64,000 bases of DNA from Verrucomicrobiales bacterium (GTDB lineage: Bacteria > Verrucomicrobiota > Verrucomicrobiia > Limisphaerales > J093): contig JACKPW010000017.1 of assembly GCA_024233215.1 (NCBI GenBank), forward strand, positions 89,298 through 153,297, given 5' to 3'. The notes below the pieces were generated by a model, which was given only the letters and a program-made list of their open reading frames with translations, made no database searches and had not been told where the DNA came from. A program made the position numbers and the translations under genes. Positions 35,461 through 42,696 of this stretch are shown here, piece by piece; the first letter of the stretch is position 1, and each line of letters opens with the position of its first letter.

Positions 35461-35608
35461 GGGGAGCGCGGCCGGCCCGGCTGCTCGAGTCGGCGGCTCG
35501 CCGACTGGTAACGGACGGGGGATGAGCGACACCGACTGGTGACCGCTTGACGCTTCGCATGTGCCCGGCGGGCCGCCGGCCACGGCACGCGAGCCGCGTG
35601 CGCTCCCC
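35461..35608 (-). repeat. 147-bp class element, copy 1
   Basis: A 148-bp element bounded by GGGGAGCGC and GCGCTCCCC terminal inverted repeats. It has a GC-rich palindromic block GGCCGGCGGGCC-like near one end and GGCCGGCCCGGCTGCTC near the other. It is inverted relative to copies at 45524-45670 and 61163-61308. It lies between the URO-D-like gene and the DUF5703 gene, ending 16 bp before the DUF5703 ATG, so it may also affect that gene's expression. Confidence 0.85.
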
Positions 35609-35648
35609 TGCTCGACTGGATCGTTCCGGCCTGGTCCGTTGATCGGCT

Positions 35649-36854
35649 TCATAGTGCTTCCTCGTATTCCGCCGGCAGCCGGATCGGGTAGTTCCCGAAC
35701 TCGCGCACCAGCTTGATAATGTGATCGTAGGTTTTGCCGGACACGCTGCTGCTCACGGAGTGGTCCGACTGGAAAATGTAACCGCCGCCGCGGGCGGCGT
35801 TGAGCTTTCGCAACACCTCCCGGCGGATGGCCTCGCGGTCGCCGGTTTCCCAGACCTGGATGTTGCTGTTGCCGCAGAACCCGATGCGATGTCCGTACTG
35901 ACGACGAAGCTCCACGACATCCATGCCAGCCTTCGCTTCGAGCGGGTTGTACGCCTCCACGCCCATCTCGATGTAGTCCGGGAAGATCGCCTGCACGTTG
36001 CCGCAACCGTGGTAGATGACGGGCAGCCCCGCGGCATGCACCGCCTCGACCATCCGCGCGACCCAGGGCTTGAAGAATTCGCGCCAATAGGCGGGCGACA
36101 TGAAGGTGCATTTCTTGTAAGCCACGTCGCCCCAGATGACGAAGCCGTCGAGCAGACCCGTCCCCGCCTGGATCTCGGCCTTGGCCATCTCCAGGTAGAA
36201 CGCGCCGATCCGGTTGATGACCGCGCCCATTCGTTCCGGATGCTCCCCCATCCACAGCAAGGTGTTCTCCTGGCCGATCAGGCGGGTGAGGCATTCGCTT
36301 ACCTCGATCATGCTGCCGTAGACCGGGAAGTCAGGGTGAAGCGACTTTGCGGTCTCGATCCACGCCGGTGAATTCCGCTGGAAACCGTCGCCCACCCCGG
36401 CGATCTGGTTGTCACCGGCCGCAAGGAAGCGTCGCGAATCGCGCGGATCATCGAACTCTGTCTGCTCGAGCTTCTCGAACGTGTCCGTGTCCCAGGCGCG
36501 CATTTCGGGCATGGGGAACTCGAAGTGCTTGTGCATCACCGCGCCGAATCCGGTCCGCACCACCACTTCCTCCGCATCCTCCTTCAACGTCTCGAACGGC
36601 CGGATCCACGGATCCATGTTGGGAATGGTGACCACCCAGTCGAGGTCGTAGTGGTAGTAGGGACTCGCGTCAGCGGGCAGGTCCAGTTCGCGACGCCAGC
36701 GCTCAATGAAACTGCCCCAAAAGAAATCGCTGACCGGCACACGGTCTGGTTCCTGATGCCGCAGCGCCCGGTTCACACGCTGCAGTTTGCGCCGCGTGTT
36801 CTCCTTCCGACCGGCCGGATCAGGCGCCTTGCCAAAGGTGTCGAACATGCTCAT
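35649..36854 (-). CDS. uroporphyrinogen decarboxylase (URO-D) superfamily protein
   Basis: 401 residues, cytoplasmic. The fold is of the URO-D/MtaA superfamily: RHQEPDRVPVSDFFWGSF at the start, a central LDGFVIWGDVAYKK, then PVIYHGCGNVQAIFPDYIEMGVEAYNPLEAKAGMDV and IGFCGNSNIQVWETGD. The HGCGN Cys and the later Cys could be the zinc ligands of the corrinoid-dependent methyltransferase branch. Its length and its place among sugar genes argue against true heme-pathway HemE. It sits 28 bp downstream of the rhaM-like lipoprotein gene. A role in methylated-sugar or other C1 metabolism is possible but unproven. Confidence 0.82.
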   Translation of the reverse strand: MSMFDTFGKAPDPAGRKENTRRKLQRVNRALRHQEPDRVPVSDFFWGSFIERWRRELDLPADASPYYHYDLDWVVTIPNMDPWIRPFETLKEDAEEVVVRTGFGAVMHKHFEFPMPEMRAWDTDTFEKLEQTEFDDPRDSRRFLAAGDNQIAGVGDGFQRNSPAWIETAKSLHPDFPVYGSMIEVSECLTRLIGQENTLLWMGEHPERMGAVINRIGAFYLEMAKAEIQAGTGLLDGFVIWGDVAYKKCTFMSPAYWREFFKPWVARMVEAVHAAGLPVIYHGCGNVQAIFPDYIEMGVEAYNPLEAKAGMDVVELRRQYGHRIGFCGNSNIQVWETGDREAIRREVLRKLNAARGGGYIFQSDHSVSSSVSGKTYDHIIKLVREFGNYPIRLPAEYEEAL

Positions 36855-36882
36855 GTCACAGCGACCTCCACCGTGGCCAGGT

Positions 36883-37284
36883 CTACTTCAGGAAATAGAC
36901 CTCCTTGGTGTCGCTCCAGATCTTGCCCGCGGCGGCGGCGTCCGGCAGAGGCGACTGGCAGGGATCGGTTTCCTCCCACCAACGCTGCGTTTCCGGATCG
37001 GCGGCCATCCGCGCCATGTCCGCGTCAAAGTCCCTTCCCGTGTATTCCAGGTAGGCAAAGAGGTAGAGCTTGCCGTCGATTTCCCGCTCGTGGATGGAGA
37101 AGTTCCGGATGTGGCACTGCTTGAGCATCCGGTTCACGGTCGGCCAGGGATTGGCATGGAGCTGCTCGTAACGGGCCGCCTTCTCCGGCTTGAGGCCGGT
37201 GACCCAGGCATAACGTTGCGGTTGTCGCGTGGCACAACCCGTCAGCGCCACGGCACAGAGGAGAGTGAGGAGAGCTTTCATCAT
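36883..37284 (-). CDS. L-rhamnose mutarotase-like lipoprotein
   Basis: 133 residues. It carries a lipoprotein signal (MMKALLTLLCAVALTGCATRQ, lipobox LTGC with Cys17) followed by a complete RhaM domain. The catalytic-type Tyr and His are present four residues apart in ARYEQLHANPWP, and IRNFSIHEREIDGKLYLFAYLEY and RWWEETDPC complete the family pattern. RhaM proteins are normally cytoplasmic, so a membrane-anchored periplasmic form is unusual. It would present the correct sugar anomer to an importer or enzyme outside the cytoplasm. It lies 36 bp after the first GH95 gene. Confidence 0.88.
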   Translation of the reverse strand: MMKALLTLLCAVALTGCATRQPQRYAWVTGLKPEKAARYEQLHANPWPTVNRMLKQCHIRNFSIHEREIDGKLYLFAYLEYTGRDFDADMARMAADPETQRWWEETDPCQSPLPDAAAAGKIWSDTKEVYFLK

Positions 37285-37293
37285 CGTGTCATC

Positions 37294-37317
37294 CGTGTAT
37301 TTCGTGGTTCCATTGAG
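37294..37317. repeat. CACGAAAT-type half repeat
   Basis: CGTGTATTTCGTGGTTCCAT and four following bases match the right arm of the repeat at 32411-32450, including the flank TTCCATTGA. It occupies the short gap between the GH95 gene and the RhaM-like lipoprotein gene. Confidence 0.7.
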
Positions 37318-37320
37318 TGG

Positions 37321-39642
37321 TCACGGCTCGGCGGTCACGGTCTTCACCTCACCGTTCACGCGCACCTTCACCTCACAGGCTCTTGAGGAACGGACGCTAT
37401 AGTCAGCAACCCGCCCATCCTTCCAGGCGAGATCCACGGTGAAGTCGCCACGGGCGCGAAGTCCCTTGACCGATCCCGTGAGCCAGGTCCGGGGAACTGC
37501 GGGCAACAACTCGATCTCACCGGCGTGCGACTGCAGCAGCATCTCCGCGATGCCGGCGGTCGCGCCAAAGTTGCCGTCGATCTGGAAAGGCGGACACGAA
37601 TCCCAGAGGTTCGGCAGCATACGGGTCGCGAGCAGGTTCGACAATTGGTCCCAGGCGCGATCGCCGTCCTTCAACCGCGCGAAGAAGTTCATGCGCCAGG
37701 CCACGGCCCAACCGGTGCCGCCATCGCCGCGGTAGTCGAGCGACTGCCGGGCGGCATCGGCGAGTTCCGGAGTGCCCGTGGGCGTGATCTGCCGGCCGGG
37801 GTGAAGCGCGAAGAGATGGCTGTGATGGCGGTGCCTGTCCTTCTGCACGTCCGCCTCCAGATCGTCGTCCAGCCATTCGCAAAGCTGGCCGTGCTCGCCG
37901 ACCTGCAGTGGCACCAGACGTTCCCGGAGACCCTGAAGCCGCTCACAGAAGTCGCGGTCCTTCCCCAGAACCTCGCCGGCTTCGATGCAGTTGCGGAACA
38001 GGTCCTCCACCAGTTCGATGGCATAGAACGTGCCCTGGGTCAGCGGCCCATGCTCTGGCGAGTAGGCAGGCGAGACTGTCAGATGGCCGTCCGGCAGTTC
38101 CTGGAGATTGTCCGCCCAGAACTCGGCGGCGCCCTTCAGCAGTGGCCAGCCGGTCTCCGCCAGGAATTGCTTGTCCTGCGTGAAGGCAAAGTGGTCCCAC
38201 ACATTCTGGCAGATCCAGGCTGCGCCCTCGGCCTCCATCATGTGAATGCCGCGGGCCGGACCGGGCGAGGTGAAGCCCCATACGTTCGCCACGTGATGCA
38301 CCACCCACCCGCGGCTGTGGTAGTGGATCTTCGCCGTCTGCGCGCCAGGCTTGCGCAGGTCGTCAAGCCAGTCCATCAGCGGGGCCGCACACTCGGCGAG
38401 ATTGGCCGGTCCCGCCGGCCAGTAGTTCATCTGGAGGTTGATGTTGAGGTGATAGTCGCAGTTCCACGGTGGCTTGGTGGAGTTGTTCCAAAGGCCCTGG
38501 AGATTGGCGGGCAGCCCGCCCGGGCGTGACGAACTGATCAACAGGTAACGACCATATTGGAATAACAGCGCTTCGAGTCCCCGATCGTCGCGCGACTTCC
38601 GGTAGCGTGCCAACCGCTGGTCGGTGGGAAGCGTGGGCTGGGAAGGTCCTTCGAGATTCAACGACACGCGACGAAACAGTCGTTGATAATCCGCGACGTG
38701 GGCTTCGCGCAGCTGAGCCCAGGACTTGCCTCGAAGCGCCCCCAGCGTCGCCCGATTTCGGTCCTCCGGCGGCCGACCCAGGTAGCGCGGATAGTCGAGC
38801 TTGTAGTTGGTCGCCCCCACCAGCAGCACGGTCGCCGAGTCGGCATCCTTGAGAACCAGGGAGTCCCCACTCGAGGTCAAGGTTCCGCCCTCGGGCCGCA
38901 CAATCACCCGGGCTTCGAACTTCATGCCCTCCGGACTGTCATCGGGCGTGGCGACCTGACCGCTCAAGATCAACACGTGGTCGCGAATCTCAACAGCGGA
39001 GTCCGTGTGCGGGGTAGTCAGCCCGAGGCGAAAACTGATCGCGCCCTTTGCGCTGCTGGTCAGCCGCAGGACCATGACTTGGTCCGGGTAACTGCAAAAC
39101 GCTTCCCTTTGGAACTCCGTGCTCCCGACGCGGTAGCTCACGCTTGCCACGGCGGTGTCCAGGTCCAGTTCCCGACGATAGTCCTCGACCGACCGGCCCG
39201 GCTCACCAAAATCAAGCAACAGATCGCAGAAGGCCTGGTAGCAACCAAAGTCCGGTTTGCCATAGCCCTTCTCACTCATGAAGTCCGCCATGGCCGCCTT
39301 GCCCGCCTCGGTGCGTTTGCCTTCGCGAAGCAACTCCCGGACGTTCTGCAACGCCCGGAACGAACCCGGTCGGTCGTTGCCCGGTTCCGGCCACCCGCTC
39401 CAGAGGCTTTGCTCATTGACCGTGATACGCTCCTGCTCCACGCTGCCAAACACCGTCGCGCCCAGCCGACCGTTCCCGAGCGGCAGCGTCTCGCGTTCCC
39501 AGTCCGTCGCGGGACGATCATACCAAAGGCGGAGCGGCGCCTCCGTCCGGGGCTCGTCGCCATTCATCTGGACGCTCGGCGATGCCCCCGCGCTCAACGC
39601 ACCGAGCACCGCCAATCCGACGGTTGTGGCCAAGTGTTTCAT
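37321..39642 (-). CDS. GH95 alpha-L-fucosidase-type glycosidase
   Basis: 773 residues with a signal peptide (MKHLATTVGLAVLGALSAGA). It has the GH95 layout: N-terminal beta-sandwich (RPATDWERETLPLGNGRLGATVFG), helical linker, (alpha/alpha)6 barrel and C-terminal beta-domain (~from 690). HLNINLQMNYWPAGPANL (~400-417) contains the two catalytic-network Asn residues, and ITPTGTPELADAARQSLDYRGDGGTGW and the PPFQIDGNFGATAGIAEML block with the Asp are also intact. GH95 enzymes invert alpha-1,2-fucosides or alpha-L-galactosides. The gene starts 17 bp after the tandem sulfatase gene, so desulfation and fucose release appear co-expressed. Confidence 0.93.
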   Translation of the reverse strand: MKHLATTVGLAVLGALSAGASPSVQMNGDEPRTEAPLRLWYDRPATDWERETLPLGNGRLGATVFGSVEQERITVNEQSLWSGWPEPGNDRPGSFRALQNVRELLREGKRTEAGKAAMADFMSEKGYGKPDFGCYQAFCDLLLDFGEPGRSVEDYRRELDLDTAVASVSYRVGSTEFQREAFCSYPDQVMVLRLTSSAKGAISFRLGLTTPHTDSAVEIRDHVLILSGQVATPDDSPEGMKFEARVIVRPEGGTLTSSGDSLVLKDADSATVLLVGATNYKLDYPRYLGRPPEDRNRATLGALRGKSWAQLREAHVADYQRLFRRVSLNLEGPSQPTLPTDQRLARYRKSRDDRGLEALLFQYGRYLLISSSRPGGLPANLQGLWNNSTKPPWNCDYHLNINLQMNYWPAGPANLAECAAPLMDWLDDLRKPGAQTAKIHYHSRGWVVHHVANVWGFTSPGPARGIHMMEAEGAAWICQNVWDHFAFTQDKQFLAETGWPLLKGAAEFWADNLQELPDGHLTVSPAYSPEHGPLTQGTFYAIELVEDLFRNCIEAGEVLGKDRDFCERLQGLRERLVPLQVGEHGQLCEWLDDDLEADVQKDRHRHHSHLFALHPGRQITPTGTPELADAARQSLDYRGDGGTGWAVAWRMNFFARLKDGDRAWDQLSNLLATRMLPNLWDSCPPFQIDGNFGATAGIAEMLLQSHAGEIELLPAVPRTWLTGSVKGLRARGDFTVDLAWKDGRVADYSVRSSRACEVKVRVNGEVKTVTAEP

Positions 39643-39658
39643 CGGTTGGTTCCTGGGG

Positions 39659-42625
39659 TCATTCGGGTCGTGGTTGGGGGGGTTCGGGTCGACTCCGGCC
39701 CGTCGCCTTGGAGTGTTCGAGCAAGACCTTCAGTTCCTGTACGATCCCGGGCTGCTCGTAGTAGAGATTCCGTGTTTCACCGGGATCGTGCTCCAGGTCG
39801 TAAAGCTGGCCCGGCGCACCGGGCGCGGTCTCGGGAAGCAGAAACGGTTTGAGGTCGGGATTCCTCTCATAGTTGTTGCCGCCGGATCCGGGGTGATCGA
39901 GGTACTTCCAATGCCCACGCCGGATGGAAAGCTGGCGTGCTCCGCCAAAGGCCTGCTCCAGCAGGTAGGGCCGAATCGTGCCCCCGCCCCGACCACGCAG
40001 CACCGGCAACAGGCTGAAGCTGTCCTCCGCGGCATCCGCCGGCAATTCGGTGTCAACGATGGCGGCAACAGTCGCCATCACATCGGTCAGGCTGGTAAGT
40101 TGCGTGCTGACCGCGCCGGGCCTGACCTGACCGGGCCAGCGAACCAGGAACGGAATCCGATGCCCCCCCTCCCAGGCGTCCCGCTTCATGCCGCGCCAGG
40201 GCCGCGCGCCGTCGTGTCCATAGTCGGCGCGCATATGCACGACACTCGTGGTCTCCGGACCGTTGTCGCTCGTGAAGATGACCACTGTGTTGTCCGCCAC
40301 GCCGAGCTTGTCGAGGGTCGTGAGGAGTTCCCCAACGACGAAATCGAGTTCATGAATGAAATCACCGTGTGGACCCGCGCCCGTCGTGCTCTTGAAGGAA
40401 GGCGCAGCAAACGACGGCAGATGCACGGCCTGCGCGGCGTGATACAGAAAGAACGGTTGGTCCGGCGCGCTTCGGACATGCTCCTGAAGAAACTCACGGC
40501 TCTTCTCGAGGAACACGAGGTCGACCTCCTCCATCGGGAAGTTCGGCGCAATGAGCCCGGGACGGCAGTCGTTGGCGTAGGGGTGCCTGGGCAGCAGTGT
40601 CTTGTCAACCAGGCGCGTTGGTGGGACCGGGATGTGGTCCCCTTCGATGAACGCATAGAGCCAGTCCGTCGTGGGACAACATGCCGTGCCATAGAAGCGA
40701 TCGAAACCGTGATCGAGCGGGCCCCCTTCGATCCGGCGGGAGAAATCCACCCGCCGGACCGCCTCCACTCCGTTGCCACGGATCGGCTGGCCGTCCTGGT
40801 CGAGGAACGTCAGACCGATGTGCCACTTCCCGACGGCCGCCGTGGCATACCCGGCCGCGCGGAGCATGCCGGGCAGCGTGAGTCGTCCGGGCGCAATGAG
40901 GGACGGCCCGCCAACCCCGGTGAAGACCGTGCCTCCGCGAGGCACGCGAAAGGCCATCTGACCGGTCATCAGGCTGTAGCGCGTGGGCGTGCAGACCGTG
41001 GCCGGGCTGTGGGCATCGGTAAACCGCATCCCTTCGCGGGCAAGACGATCCACGTTCGGGGTGGGGACCTTGGCCTGGTCGTTGTAACAACTCACATCGC
41101 CGTAGCCGAGATCGTCGGCGAGGAAGAGCAGGATGTTCGGCCGGGCGGCGGGCTTTGACGCCACTCGGCGCCGGGGAGTCTGCACCCGGGTGGCGGTGGC
41201 GGCATAGGGAACGCTGCCGTGAACCCCGATCTCATAACCCCACTCGGCGATGTAGTCTTTGCGCGGACGAAAATCGTCGCCGACGCGCAGGAGTTGCGCC
41301 TTCAGTCGGGCGTCCAACTCCTTCACCAACGCCCCATCCTCCACCTGTCCAACGAGGTTGTTCGTCTGGAACGGATCCTCCAGATCGTCGAACAACAGCC
41401 ACGGACCCTCGAGGCTGCGCACATAGGTGTAACGGCTGGTTCGAACGGCCCGGTATTCCCGGCTCTGGTCTGGAGAGACCCCGCTGGTGAATGGGCTCAC
41501 GCACATATAGAGCGCGCCACGGTCTTCGTCGCGACCGGAGCGGAGCAGCGGAGAGAGGTCTTCCCCCTCGACCGCTGGTGGGATGGACACACCCGTCAAC
41601 CCGAGCAAGGTCGGCAGCACATCGGGGGTCGTCATCGGCGTGGTGACCCGGCGTCCCCCCAGACCCGGCACGCGCATGAGAAAGGGCACCTGCGCCGCCT
41701 CGCTCCATGCCACCTGCTTCTGCGTGGGAATGACGCCCTGGGAACCGAGCATCTCGCCGTGGTCCGAGCTGAACACCACGATGGTGTTGGTCGCCAACCC
41801 GGTTTCCTCCAGCGTGCCCAGCAGGTCCCCGATGCATTGGTCCAACGCCGTGCAGTGTGCGTAATAGCCCTGCGCCTCCCGACGGGCCCTGGCTTGCAGA
41901 GCGGGCGGAACGTTGGGGGGTAGTTGGATCGTCTCCAGCGGGTAGAGCGCCTTGAACTCGTCCGGAGCGGTCGCGTGCGGAAAATGCGGCACGCCGAAAG
42001 CAACCATGAGGACAAAGGGACGTCCCGCACCGGCATGGTCGCGAAGGTATTGCTGCGCGTCCCGCGTCTCGGCGAAGGCGTCGTAGCCTTCCCAGTAGCG
42101 CCTCACGTCGGAGTCCCCGGAGTAGTAGTGCGAGTGGTTGTAGTTGTGATCGCACTCGGCGGCCTTCCAATACTGCCATCCCTGGCGGCGCTCTGACGGG
42201 ATGTAAGCCTGGCGCCCGTGACCATCAAGATGCCACTTCCCGATGTACGCCGTGGCGTAACCCGCTGCCCCGAGGATTTCGGCCATGCACAGTTCCTCGT
42301 CCGGCAGATGGGCGTCGTTGAGGAACATGCCGGTGGACGTCGGGTAACGCCCCGTCATCAACGCGGCCCGATGCGGCGTGCAGACGGGCAGTACGGAAAC
42401 CGCATTGCAGAAGTTCAACGAGGCCTTTGCCAACCGATCCAGGTTCGGCGTCCTGACGTTCGGATCCCCCGCGTAACCGGTCGCCGAGGCACGCCACTGA
42501 TCGGCGAGCAGATAGACGATGTTGGGCCTGGCCCGATCCTTCGGAGCCTGCGGTTGTGCCGCCGTGGAAACCGCGGCGACTGAGAGGAAGACCGCAAGGA
42601 GAGGGACAACACGTTGTGCGATCAT
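39659..42625 (-). CDS. tandem double sulfatase
   Basis: 988 residues from ATG 42625 with a signal peptide. Two complete S1 sulfatase modules are fused. Module 1 (~25-480) has VYLLADQWRAS, the formylglycine site VCTPHRAALMTG (~82) and FSSDHGEMLGSQG. Module 2 (~500-975) has LFLADDLGYGD, the site VCTPTRYSLMTGQ (~545) and FTSDNGPETTSV. The modules differ enough (CTPHR versus CTPTR, SDHGEM versus SDNGPE) to suggest different subfamilies and different sulfate positions. They are joined by a short basic linker (TPRRRVASKPAARP). It lies between the two GH95 genes. Confidence 0.93.
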   Translation of the reverse strand: MIAQRVVPLLAVFLSVAAVSTAAQPQAPKDRARPNIVYLLADQWRASATGYAGDPNVRTPNLDRLAKASLNFCNAVSVLPVCTPHRAALMTGRYPTSTGMFLNDAHLPDEELCMAEILGAAGYATAYIGKWHLDGHGRQAYIPSERRQGWQYWKAAECDHNYNHSHYYSGDSDVRRYWEGYDAFAETRDAQQYLRDHAGAGRPFVLMVAFGVPHFPHATAPDEFKALYPLETIQLPPNVPPALQARARREAQGYYAHCTALDQCIGDLLGTLEETGLATNTIVVFSSDHGEMLGSQGVIPTQKQVAWSEAAQVPFLMRVPGLGGRRVTTPMTTPDVLPTLLGLTGVSIPPAVEGEDLSPLLRSGRDEDRGALYMCVSPFTSGVSPDQSREYRAVRTSRYTYVRSLEGPWLLFDDLEDPFQTNNLVGQVEDGALVKELDARLKAQLLRVGDDFRPRKDYIAEWGYEIGVHGSVPYAATATRVQTPRRRVASKPAARPNILLFLADDLGYGDVSCYNDQAKVPTPNVDRLAREGMRFTDAHSPATVCTPTRYSLMTGQMAFRVPRGGTVFTGVGGPSLIAPGRLTLPGMLRAAGYATAAVGKWHIGLTFLDQDGQPIRGNGVEAVRRVDFSRRIEGGPLDHGFDRFYGTACCPTTDWLYAFIEGDHIPVPPTRLVDKTLLPRHPYANDCRPGLIAPNFPMEEVDLVFLEKSREFLQEHVRSAPDQPFFLYHAAQAVHLPSFAAPSFKSTTGAGPHGDFIHELDFVVGELLTTLDKLGVADNTVVIFTSDNGPETTSVVHMRADYGHDGARPWRGMKRDAWEGGHRIPFLVRWPGQVRPGAVSTQLTSLTDVMATVAAIVDTELPADAAEDSFSLLPVLRGRGGGTIRPYLLEQAFGGARQLSIRRGHWKYLDHPGSGGNNYERNPDLKPFLLPETAPGAPGQLYDLEHDPGETRNLYYEQPGIVQELKVLLEHSKATGRSRPEPPQPRPE

Positions 42626-42696
42626 CAGTTGGTCCTGGCGAGTTGATCGGCGTTCATCTGAGGTCTTCAGGTTCGTTCGGCTGGCCGGCTGTCGGT

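Noticed and set aside
35446..36294. N-terminal extension of the DUF5703 frame into the upstream gene
   Set aside because: The extension runs out of frame through the URO-D gene and the 148-bp repeat; a proper signal peptide starts at 35445.
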